From NCBI GenBank assembly GCA_965205055.1, contig OZ242030.1, positions 2,418,001-2,482,000 on the forward strand: DNA of 64,000 nt. The letters are read 5' to 3'. The position numbers and the translations under genes are program-made. Position 1 is the first letter of the stretch. Each line of letters opens with the position of its first letter. The stretch is from CBDBBY01 sp965205055 (GTDB lineage Bacteria > Pseudomonadota > Alphaproteobacteria > Rhodobacterales > Rhodobacteraceae). Under the pieces are notes generated by a model. That model had not been told where the DNA came from. It was given only the letters and a program-made list of their open reading frames with translations, and ran no database searches. Below are positions 9,033 to 16,833 of this stretch, in pieces.

Positions 9033-9939
9033 AGATTATGAAGCTCAGGTCGCACTAGTCGTGCAGACGCTGCCGTTCGTCGCGAGGGAAAATGTATTCG
9101 CGCTCAAAGGCGGAACGGCAATCAACCTGTTTTTTCGCGATTTTCCCCGCCTTTCGGTGGATATCGACCTTGCATATCTGCCGATCAAAGGCCGAAACGA
9201 AAGCCTTGCCGAAATTAATGATACGTTGGATCGTATTTCGAGCGCGGTCGAAGACGGCATTCCGGACGCGAAGACCCTACTGAACAAAGGCGGCGGCAAC
9301 GCCACTCGCTTTAGTGTCTTTATGAACGATATTGCGATAAAAATCGAGGTTTCACCCACCGCACGCGGTGTTGTCCACGATACCGCAATGCGCCGAATCT
9401 CGAAAGTCGTTGAGGCAAAATTCGGGTTGGCAGAGATACTGACAGTCTCCTTCGAAGATCTTTTCGGAGGCAAGCTGAACGCGGCCTTGGATCGCCAGCA
9501 CCCGCGCGATCTTTATGATGTCAAACTCCTTTACGAGAATGAAGGTTTGACGGATGAACTTTTCCGCACGTTTTTGATCTATGTCGCAAGTTCGGGCCGC
9601 CCGCCGCATGAGCTGTTGAACCCGAACCCGTTGGACATCGGCCATCTGTTTTCAGAGGAATTCGAAGCCATGGCCTATATTCCCGTGAGTTGCGAGGATC
9701 TTTTGGAAACCCGCGCGCGACTTATCGCGGACATCCAATCCCGCTTTGATGAAAACACCAAACGGTTCTTGCTGAGCCTGCATGACGGCGAGCCTGATTT
9801 CGATGCGATCAACCGCCCGCAGGCTGCGGCGCTGCCCGCCGTGCGATGGAAGTTGATCAATCTGGAGAAACTGAAGAAAAACAATCCCGACAAGCACGCA
9901 ATGCAAAGAAGCCTGTTGGAAGGGCTGTTCAGCGGGTAG
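9022..9939 (+). CDS. abiEii: Type IV toxin, nucleotidyltransferase AbiEii/AbiGii family
   Basis: 305 residues from the ATG at 9022 (MQHEDYEAQ). The open frame extends upstream to 8905, but that part overlaps AbiEi and is not family-like. The nucleotidyltransferase signature is clear: FALKGGTAINLFFRD followed by LSVDIDLAYLP, giving the G-G-[ST] and D-x-D metal-binding motifs, with FEDLFGGKLNAALDRQHPRDLYDV as the third characteristic block. AbiEii enzymes transfer nucleotides, some to tRNA acceptor ends, and cause growth arrest or phage abortive infection. It forms a two-gene operon with abiEi. Confidence 0.92.
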   Translation: MQHEDYEAQVALVVQTLPFVARENVFALKGGTAINLFFRDFPRLSVDIDLAYLPIKGRNESLAEINDTLDRISSAVEDGIPDAKTLLNKGGGNATRFSVFMNDIAIKIEVSPTARGVVHDTAMRRISKVVEAKFGLAEILTVSFEDLFGGKLNAALDRQHPRDLYDVKLLYENEGLTDELFRTFLIYVASSGRPPHELLNPNPLDIGHLFSEEFEAMAYIPVSCEDLLETRARLIADIQSRFDENTKRFLLSLHDGEPDFDAINRPQAAALPAVRWKLINLEKLKKNNPDKHAMQRSLLEGLFSG

Positions 9940-10087
9940 CGATAGGCAGGCAAATGCGCCCGTGCGGGCGTTCCCATGCAAGGATTCATTGTTCGGGCGA
10001 AGCGGAGGCGATTGGCGATCGGAATATGCGCTGCAACTGCAAACGCGATGCCGGAAGGTCGTTCAGCCGCCGCGGCGGGAGGACGTG

Positions 10088-10487
10088 AATCGTCGGAATC
10101 GACCGCGCGAAACTCTACCTGATGCTGGTTCGGAAACCGAGCTGTGGGAGGTGATGGACGAGGCGACTCTTGATTCCGGCGACCGCGTCGCGCTTCGGCA
10201 GCGCGGGCAGCTGCAAGTCATCCGCTTCAACGGTCGGGAGCTGATCGCTGGATTCAACCCAGCTCGGAGCTTGAACTTGGCAGGACCGTCGGGCGCAAGC
10301 TCGGCATACGGACCGCGCGCATGACGACCGGGGCGATCTCGGCATGGGGTTCTCTCCGCGGGCAACCCTCGACGCGATCGCTCCGGGCAATCGTGTTGAA
10401 ATCTGCGAGATCATTCCGCAGGTCGTGGAATGGAATCGCAGCTTTGGCAGGCGTCTTGCCGGCTGGCCGATGCGCAATGGTCGGGCG
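10088..10487 (+). repeat. Left copy of a 400-bp diverged direct repeat
   Basis: This stretch aligns end to end with 25914-26313 in the same orientation, at roughly three-quarters identity by eye, including long identical runs such as GATTCCGGCGACCGCGTCGC. The two copies bracket a catabolic gene block of about 15.4 kb. Similarity fades around 10487, 42 bases before the stop codon of the first block gene. Confidence 0.8.
10122..10487 (+). pseudogene. Decayed 5' fragment of spermidine-synthase-like gene
   Basis: This is a broken copy of the gene at 25948-26730. The start codon is kept at 10122, and the encoded pattern E-L-W-E-V-M-D-E-A-T-L-D-S-G-D-R-V-A matches the intact protein. Relative to the intact copy, one base is missing near 10255 and about two are added between 10307 and 10350, so the frame is lost before the S-adenosyl-binding glycine loop. 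The last two thirds of the gene are absent. It is most simply the remnant left when the neighbouring block was inserted or duplicated. Confidence 0.8.
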
Positions 10488-10528
10488 ATGGCGCCACGCA
10501 CCTGATGACAGGCGCGTGGCGCGTGGCG

Positions 10529-11479
10529 TTACTCCAGCAATTCGTTGATGCGTGCGCTCGTGGCACTGTCACTTTCGATCTGAGCCGCGGCTTCGTCTGC
10601 GCCTTTCCAGTAGATGACGGCCCCGGTGTCCTTGGCGACCCGCTTGGCCTCGTCGGATTCGAGTGTCTCGATCGCAATGGCTGCGACCACATCCTTGACT
10701 TCCTGCGGTGTTCCCACCTTGACGAAAAGACCATTCCACAGCCCCAAGCCAAGATCCGGCGCAAACTCGGATACTGTGGGCGCATCCGGAACGATCGGAA
10801 GCCTGTCTTCGGTAACGGTCGCCAGGATGTTCAGATCATCGATGCATGGCAGGATCGTGATGATGTTGGTATTGATCACATCCACATCGCCCGAGGCCAA
10901 AGTGTTGCAGTCCAGCGCGTCGAAGGCCGCTTCAGCGCCCCATTCAAAACCCATCTCGCCAGCGGCGGCAAAGGTGATCTGGGTGGGCAGCAGGAAGTTC
11001 CCGAAATGACCGAGCGAAACGGAGTTGTCCTTCGCGTGAGCGGCCAGCTCATCGAAGGTCTGATAGGGCTGCGACTTGAGCGACGCGATCACGAACGGAT
11101 AGGTCACAAATATGCCGATCGGTTCGAACGGGTTGGGCGCCAGCTCCGGGATGCCGATATGCGGGCCGATCACCGGCACGTCCAGCACGAACGATCCGAT
11201 CATCGTCCCGTCCGCAGGTCCTCCGGCCACTTCCACCGCACCCGGAAACGGCCCGCCGCCTCCGCCAGGCTTGTTTACGACCGCAGCCGATACTCCGGTC
11301 TTGTCCTGAAATTTCTGGGCGATCAGCCGGGTCAGGATGTCTTCCACATCCCCCGGCGGAAACGGCACAATGAAAGAGACCGGTCTTTCGGGGTATTCGG
11401 CCAAGGCGCCGCCGGGCGCCATGCCGGCTATCCCTATCAGGGCCGCAACCCCCGCCGTAATCGCTTTAGTCATGTTCAT
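10529..11479 (-). CDS. TctC/Bug-type periplasmic substrate-binding protein
   Basis: 316 residues from the ATG at 11479, chosen because GGGAGA lies six bases upstream and a signal peptide follows (MTKAITAGVAALIGIAGMA, cleavage near ALAEYPERP). The mature part has VSFIVPFPPGD and NKPGGGGGPFPGA, the ligand-binding loops of tripartite tricarboxylate transporter binding proteins. It is closely similar to the second binding protein at 24060-24989, including a shared Cys pair (LDCNTLASGDVDV ... ILPCIDD) that may form a disulfide. No membrane subunits adjoin this copy, so it may share TctAB with the other. It ends the amine-oxidase operon, 140 bp after the thiolase-like gene. Confidence 0.9.
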   Translation of the reverse strand: MNMTKAITAGVAALIGIAGMAPGGALAEYPERPVSFIVPFPPGDVEDILTRLIAQKFQDKTGVSAAVVNKPGGGGGPFPGAVEVAGGPADGTMIGSFVLDVPVIGPHIGIPELAPNPFEPIGIFVTYPFVIASLKSQPYQTFDELAAHAKDNSVSLGHFGNFLLPTQITFAAAGEMGFEWGAEAAFDALDCNTLASGDVDVINTNIITILPCIDDLNILATVTEDRLPIVPDAPTVSEFAPDLGLGLWNGLFVKVGTPQEVKDVVAAIAIETLESDEAKRVAKDTGAVIYWKGADEAAAQIESDSATSARINELLE

Positions 11480-11619
11480 GGTTTTTCTCCCATCTTTGCT
11501 TGTTGCTGTTCTCATGTAGTTTCTTCGGACCTCTGCTTCGGTCCATCGCTTCCCTTTTTCCTTTTTTGCCGCTGAAGTTGGGCAAGCATCAGCGCAGCGT
11601 CGCATCACTCCGTCATCGT

Positions 11620-12819
11620 TCACCCCACTTTCACGACCAAAGCGGCTCCCGTGTCGCCTGCAGCGCAGCCGGTGAACAGGCCATAGCCGCCCCCGGCGAT
11701 CTCAAGCTCTTCGATCAATTCGATCAGAGATCGCAGACCCGTCGGCCCTTGCGGGTGTCCGAAAATCAGCGAACTGCCGAAGTTGTTCATCCGCTCGGCG
11801 GCGAAACCCGTTTCGCGCGCGAAATACAGGTCGTTGACCACAAAGGGATTATGCGTCTTGACAGCGTCAATCTGATTTATGCCCAAGTCAGCGGAACGCA
11901 GCGCCCGTTGCGCCGCAGGCACTGGCGCGATGCCCATATGGGCTTTTTCCGCGCGCGCCTCGCCGTAGGACAGCAGCCGAACCTCCGGGCCATCCGGGTT
12001 GATCTCTGCCAGCGTCGCCTTGCTGGCCAGCAAAGCGCCGGCATTCCCGTCCGCCGGATGGGTCTGCGCGCCAAAGCTGACGGTGCCTCCGTCCATGACA
12101 GGGCCAAGCCGCGCCAGCCCGTCGGCCGTCGATTGGGTCACGCCCTGATCTTCGGACACGATGTGCAGCACCTTTCGGCCGCGCCCGTCACGGATTTCGA
12201 TGTCGGATTGCATGTAACGGCGCTGAAATGCGCGATCCTCCGCCACCGCTGCCTGGTATTGTCCGTAACGGCGCAGCGCCAGCGCGTCCTGTTCGGCCTT
12301 TGTCGCTCCGCAGGCCGCGGCGACGTTTTCCGCAGTCTGCACCATTGCGCAGCGGGCGTAGGGATCCTTGTTGAAATTATCCAGCACCCACACCTCGCTG
12401 CGGCCCGTCCCGCCTGTCGCAAGAGGATCCGGATGATACAGCACCGGTCCATTCGAGGTGCGATCCCCCGCCGCGGCCAGCGCAAGCTGCGCATGGCCCA
12501 CCTCGACCTCGCTGGCGGCGCTGGCGACGACGCGGGCAGATGTGGCGCAGGCCTGTGAAATCGTCGGGCCGGTGATTCGGTCATTGCCGATCATGGCCGC
12601 GACCCAGGGCGCTCCGAAAAAGCTCTGCTGCTGCGGCACCGTCAGACCGTAATGCAACCGGTCGAGCCGTTCCGGCGCGATGCCGTTTTCATCCAGCATG
12701 CGCCGGGCCGACCGTGCGGCGAATTTCAGCGAATGTTCGGTTGCGAACGCCCCCTGCCATTTGACGAATGGCGTGGACCAATAGCGGCCGTAAGGGATGA
12801 AGACATTCTCAAACCGCAT
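11620..12819 (-). CDS. Thiolase-like acetyl-CoA acetyltransferase family protein
   Basis: 399 residues. The thiolase fold is shown by SQACATSARVV with probable nucleophile Cys91, FGHPQGPTG with His355, and LFTGCAAGDTGAA with Cys385, so all three catalytic residues seem present. The usual NEAFA segment is replaced by THNPFVVND, which separates it from FadA-type thiolases and resembles the uncharacterised thiolases that accompany CoA ligases in catabolic clusters. The start follows the ligase stop by three bases, with AAGGG seven bases upstream, so translation is probably coupled. It may cleave or condense the CoA ester made by the upstream ligase; substrate unknown. Confidence 0.8.
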   Translation of the reverse strand: MRFENVFIPYGRYWSTPFVKWQGAFATEHSLKFAARSARRMLDENGIAPERLDRLHYGLTVPQQQSFFGAPWVAAMIGNDRITGPTISQACATSARVVASAASEVEVGHAQLALAAAGDRTSNGPVLYHPDPLATGGTGRSEVWVLDNFNKDPYARCAMVQTAENVAAACGATKAEQDALALRRYGQYQAAVAEDRAFQRRYMQSDIEIRDGRGRKVLHIVSEDQGVTQSTADGLARLGPVMDGGTVSFGAQTHPADGNAGALLASKATLAEINPDGPEVRLLSYGEARAEKAHMGIAPVPAAQRALRSADLGINQIDAVKTHNPFVVNDLYFARETGFAAERMNNFGSSLIFGHPQGPTGLRSLIELIEELEIAGGGYGLFTGCAAGDTGAALVVKVG

Positions 12820-12822
12820 GGA

Positions 12823-14151
12823 TCACCCTTCGCCATCGATATGGATCAGCTTGGTTTTCATTTCCGACCGGGGGATTGCGCCCGGCGGCACCAGTTCGAC
12901 CCGAGAGGTGAAGATCAGCTTTTCCCGCAAGGTCTTTTCCAGTGTCTTGGCCAGACCGGGCAGATCTTCCGCACCTTCTCCGTGTTCGACCTCGATGTGA
13001 ACCGGCGGGTCGACCATCGGACCCGGATGCGGCAGCCTGATGCGGATGGCGCCGGTCGCATGGGGGCGCATGGCGGTGATGACGTCCTTGATCGCCGCCG
13101 GCCAGACATTGACCCCGCGCACGATCATCAGATCGTCGGTACGGCCCACAACGCGAATGCGCGGACCGGTGCGGCCGTTTTCGCAGGGGGTGGTTTTGAC
13201 CTGCACCCGGTCATGGCTGCGGAACCGCACCAGCGGCACGGCGTCCCGCGCGATATGGGTGAAAACCATCTCGCCTTCCAGTTCGGGCCGGTCCGGCGAC
13301 AGAACCGCGCCTGTGGCCGGGTCGATGATCTCCATGATCAGCATGTCGGGGACGAGGAAGTGATTGCCGTCCTGCAAATCGCTTTCCGCGCTGTGCAGCG
13401 GGATGACATCGGCATTGCCGACCGCTTCGGTCACTGTGGCGTTCCATGCTTCTTCGATCTGGCGGCGGATTTCGGGCACGCCGCCGCCCGGTTCGGCCCC
13501 GACCATCAGGCGTTTCACCCCAAGGTCTTTGACATCGATTCCAAACTTGGTTTTTGCCGCCTCGGCCAGGAAAATCGCGTAGGAAGGCGTGCAGGCCAGC
13601 ACATCCGCGCCCATGCGCGGGATTGAATCCAGCAACCTGTCGGTCGCACCCGTTCCGATCGGCAGAAAGGTCGCGCCAATGTCCTCGACCCCCTGCGCCA
13701 GAGGAATGCCGCCGACGAAAAAGCCGATGCCGAAGCCCATTGCGAAGGTCGAGCTGGGCCGCAGCCCCTGACACCAGAACGCCCGCTGCACCGCGCGCCG
13801 CCAGTTCTGCGAATCCTGCGCGGTCACCGGGATATAGGAGGGCGTGCCGGTGGTGCCCGAAGAGGCGTGGACCCGGACGATATCGTTGCGACGCGCCGCG
13901 ACGTGATTGCCGAAGGGCGGATGGTTCGTCTGGCTGTCGCGCAATTCCTGCTTGGTGGTGAAGGGCAATTGCGCCAGATCGTCCACCGAACGGATATCTT
14001 CGAAATTTGCGCCCGCCTGCCTGAACTTCTCCGTGTAGAACGGCGCGCTTTCTTTCAGATAGGCCATCTGCGCGGTCAGCTTGGCGTCCTGCAAAGCGCG
14101 GATTTCATCGCCGCTCGCGGTTTCAATCGGATCGAGGGTCTGCTTGTCCAT
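12823..14151 (-). CDS. PaaK-like AMP-forming CoA ligase
   Basis: 442 residues from the ATG at 14151, with AAGG seven bases upstream. The size and domain order match phenylacetate-CoA ligase rather than long-chain acyl-CoA synthetases. The P-loop is HASSGTTGTPS (about 95-105), and GRTDDLMIVRGVNVWPAAIKD is the hinge to the C-terminal domain, which ends with the conserved Lys region (RSEMKTKLIHI). It activates a carboxylic acid with ATP to an acyl-CoA via an acyl-adenylate. The gene lies between a PaaY-like protein and a thiolase-like protein, and downstream of an amine oxidase and an aldehyde dehydrogenase, fitting amine to aldehyde to acid to acyl-CoA. The exact acid is not determinable. Confidence 0.85.
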   Translation of the reverse strand: MDKQTLDPIETASGDEIRALQDAKLTAQMAYLKESAPFYTEKFRQAGANFEDIRSVDDLAQLPFTTKQELRDSQTNHPPFGNHVAARRNDIVRVHASSGTTGTPSYIPVTAQDSQNWRRAVQRAFWCQGLRPSSTFAMGFGIGFFVGGIPLAQGVEDIGATFLPIGTGATDRLLDSIPRMGADVLACTPSYAIFLAEAAKTKFGIDVKDLGVKRLMVGAEPGGGVPEIRRQIEEAWNATVTEAVGNADVIPLHSAESDLQDGNHFLVPDMLIMEIIDPATGAVLSPDRPELEGEMVFTHIARDAVPLVRFRSHDRVQVKTTPCENGRTGPRIRVVGRTDDLMIVRGVNVWPAAIKDVITAMRPHATGAIRIRLPHPGPMVDPPVHIEVEHGEGAEDLPGLAKTLEKTLREKLIFTSRVELVPPGAIPRSEMKTKLIHIDGEG

Positions 14152-14153
14152 GC

Positions 14154-14702
14154 TCACGCCTTCTCCCTCTGTCCGAGTTCCGCGCGGTATTCCTGCGAAA
14201 GCCGGGCATATTCTTCGGTCGCGAACCGGTTCCACCGCAGCACGTTCTCGGTCATTTCCCGTTTCCGCTCGGCCGGGACGCCCGCGATCAGGCTGCCGTC
14301 CTCAAACGATTTGCCCTGCGGCACCATGGCGCCCGCTCCGACCATGCACCGCTCGCCGACGGACGCCCGGGGCAGCACGACCGCGTTCATGCCGATCACC
14401 GTGCCCGCCCCGATGGTGCAGCCTTCGACCACCGCTCCGTGGCCTATCGTCACGTCGTCGCCGATGACGGTCGGGCATTGCACGTCCGGCGCGTGAAAGA
14501 CATGGACAACCGCGTTGTCCTGAACCGACACGTTGGACCCGATGCAAATCGGGCCGTAATCCCCCCGGACCACCGCGCCGAACCAGACGGACGAGCCCGG
14601 CCCGATCTCGACGTCGCCGATGATGGCGGCGCCGGGCGCCACGAACACATCGTCGGCGATGCGGGGAGATGCGCCGCGATAGGTCAGAATGTGGCCTTTC
14701 AT
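14154..14702 (-). CDS. Gamma-carbonic-anhydrase-like hexapeptide protein (PaaY/CaiE type)
   Basis: 182 residues from the ATG at 14702, which overlaps the amine oxidase stop as ATGA. Left-handed beta-helix hexapeptide repeats run from about 15 to 130 (IIGDVEIGPGSSVWFGAVVRGD, then IGDDVTIGHGAVVEG, IGAGTVIGMNAVVL). Of the three zinc-binding His of gamma carbonic anhydrases, His67 (VVHVFH) and His88 (IGHGA) are present, but the third is Glu93 (VVEGC). The position and gene context suggest PaaY, a thioesterase-like relative in phenylacetate degradation, rather than a true carbonic anhydrase. It is embedded in the tightly packed amine-oxidase operon. Confidence 0.85.
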   Translation of the reverse strand: MKGHILTYRGASPRIADDVFVAPGAAIIGDVEIGPGSSVWFGAVVRGDYGPICIGSNVSVQDNAVVHVFHAPDVQCPTVIGDDVTIGHGAVVEGCTIGAGTVIGMNAVVLPRASVGERCMVGAGAMVPQGKSFEDGSLIAGVPAERKREMTENVLRWNRFATEEYARLSQEYRAELGQREKA

Positions 14703-16798
14703 TTCGACTTGGCCGCGCGGGCCTCCTCCAACCGGCCTTCGGCCTCGGCCTTCAGGTGCTCGAACCGGACCGTCCGGCGCAGCTTGCGGGTCTGACGCTG
14801 CGGCATGTAGGGGTCGCCGTCTTCCGCCTCTTCGGCGCAACAGGCTTTGCGGGTCGATGGCGGCACGTCGAGACAAGGCGCGATGTCGAAGAAATTCGAC
14901 GGTTTCAGCATGAAGCCCAGCTTGGCCGTCGGCATCATCGGCCAGTCTTCCAGACGCGGCACATGGTGATGTCCGAAGACGTACCAGACCACGATGTCTT
15001 CATCTTCGATATTGCGGTCCGCTTCGGTCCATTTGGGCAGCCCGTCATGCCCGCCGGACTGGTTGACATATTTGCCCGCCGGGTAGCGTTCATTTTCGTT
15101 GTAAGGCGTTACCCAGAGGTGGTTTTTCAGATAGGCGGCCCGCCGCGAGACCGACGAGCCCTCCTGAAAGAACGGCAGCACGACTTCCATGGGCTGAATG
15201 CGGTATCCCACATTGGAGCCCATGCGGTTTTTCGAGTTTGGGTTCTGAATGCTCCAGGTGCGCACCGAGCGGAAATCGTGGATGCGCCGCGCCTCCTTCT
15301 CTGTCTTGAAGACCCGGCTTTCGGCGTAGAACGCATTGCCATAGGGGTTGTCGGGACCGATAGGGTCGGCCTTGCTCTCGGTCTCGACCACTTGGTTTCT
15401 CCGTCCGTCCACATGCATGTCGAGGCGGGCGCAGAAAAAGTGCTGGTGATTCGGCGCGTAGCAGCCCTCTTCCACCATCGTGCCGAACTTGGGCTTGTCC
15501 CCCGGCTTGACCGCGCCGGTCTGCATGATGCCGATCGCCTTGACCTCGAGTTCGATCGAGCCGTCCTGACGCAGCACCCAGTAAAACCCGTATTCATAGT
15601 TTCCAACCGTCGAGATGAACGAGACGATCAGCTTGCGCGACCGGCGCAACTCGACCTTTTCAGAGCGCAGATCGGTATGCTTCCAAAGGATCGAGTCGTC
15701 CTCTTCGTGCATGCACACGGCGTTGGGAATGCTTTCAACCTCGCCGAAGGTGTTGATGTAGTCATAGTCGAAATATGTGACTTCACCCAGACAATCGCAG
15801 CCAAGCGTCAGCGAGTTGGTCAGGGTGCCGAGCCCGTATTCGCCGACATCGAAGGCATTCTTGCGCGACGTCGTCGGCGAGGCGTCGCAATAGGGAACCG
15901 TCATTTCGGCGATCGATGCGCGATAGCAGATCTCGCGCTCTTTCCTTTTGTCCACGTCGTTGTAGCGCAGGTCATGCAGCACCAGCCCCTCGCGCGCGTT
16001 GAAGCCGACGCGGAAGCTCCAGCGTTGCCAGTCCACACGCCAGCCATCGACGGAGAAGCTGACGCCTTCGGGCTGGGTGATCCGGATCGGTTTGATGTCG
16101 TCGCGGAACTTGCCGATATACTGGCGCTCATAGTTCCGCATGGTCTGCGGCACCGGCACGACTCCGGCGTCGTCGACGCGCACGACCTGTTGCTTGTGCA
16201 AATCGACCAGCGCCGAAAGCCCTTCGATCGGATGCGCATAGGCATTGTCGTTCGCCTCTTTCCGCACCAGGAAAAACGCGCGGACCAGACGGCGCTTGGG
16301 GTCTTCCTCGTCGCCGAAATTCCCTGCCGACAGCGGGTCGATGGCGATCTGCCCGCGCTCGGCAATATCGAGGCCGCGCTTTTCCAGCGCCCGAGACACC
16401 TTTTCGTCCTGCATGCAGGCGATGGTCATCTCGACGAATTCATCCTGACTCAGCATCGGCTGGCCCGACTCGGCCACGCCCGCCCATTCGGCGACCTTGC
16501 CGCGCGACAATGACACCACAGCCTCAATGGAGCTTTCGGCGTTGTTGTCGATCAGAATCACCTCGGCCTCGCGCTCGTAGGGCTGGCCGCGACGGTAGGA
16601 TTCCATGAAATCCTTGGACGGCTCCTTGAGCGAGATGTCGATAAAGCGCATGCCCGATCGGAATTTCCCGCTTTCATGCACGATCGCGACAACGGTTTCC
16701 AGCTCGTCATGGGCAATAGGGTCGAACGGATAGTCGGTGCCATGGCGCGGATACCGGGCCGCGCGGGATTTCGGGGCGCCTTTCTTTTTGTCAGCCAT
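14699..16798 (-). CDS. Copper amine oxidase (primary-amine oxidase)
   Basis: 699 residues, the usual length. It oxidises primary amines to aldehydes with release of NH3 and H2O2, using copper and the self-made cofactor topaquinone. The cofactor precursor is the first Tyr of GNYEYGFYW near residue 400. The catalytic base is the Asp of AFDVGEYGLGT near 315. Copper ligands are HQHFF near 450 and a His in FGHHHVPRLEDW near 608. No signal peptide is visible (it begins MADKKKGAPKSR), so a cytoplasmic enzyme is suggested, unlike periplasmic TynA. It follows an aldehyde dehydrogenase by 35 bp and is coupled to the PaaY-like gene. Confidence 0.95.
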   Translation of the reverse strand: MADKKKGAPKSRAARYPRHGTDYPFDPIAHDELETVVAIVHESGKFRSGMRFIDISLKEPSKDFMESYRRGQPYEREAEVILIDNNAESSIEAVVSLSRGKVAEWAGVAESGQPMLSQDEFVEMTIACMQDEKVSRALEKRGLDIAERGQIAIDPLSAGNFGDEEDPKRRLVRAFFLVRKEANDNAYAHPIEGLSALVDLHKQQVVRVDDAGVVPVPQTMRNYERQYIGKFRDDIKPIRITQPEGVSFSVDGWRVDWQRWSFRVGFNAREGLVLHDLRYNDVDKRKEREICYRASIAEMTVPYCDASPTTSRKNAFDVGEYGLGTLTNSLTLGCDCLGEVTYFDYDYINTFGEVESIPNAVCMHEEDDSILWKHTDLRSEKVELRRSRKLIVSFISTVGNYEYGFYWVLRQDGSIELEVKAIGIMQTGAVKPGDKPKFGTMVEEGCYAPNHQHFFCARLDMHVDGRRNQVVETESKADPIGPDNPYGNAFYAESRVFKTEKEARRIHDFRSVRTWSIQNPNSKNRMGSNVGYRIQPMEVVLPFFQEGSSVSRRAAYLKNHLWVTPYNENERYPAGKYVNQSGGHDGLPKWTEADRNIEDEDIVVWYVFGHHHVPRLEDWPMMPTAKLGFMLKPSNFFDIAPCLDVPPSTRKACCAEEAEDGDPYMPQRQTRKLRRTVRFEHLKAEAEGRLEEARAAKSK

Positions 16799-16833
16799 GC
16801 TCTCGTCTTTCCAGATTTTTCAGGGCGTTTGTT

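Noticed and set aside
9957..9970. Small hairpin (CGCCCG-TG-CGGGCG) after abiEii
   Set aside because: Two-base loop and no T-run; likely too weak to call a terminator.
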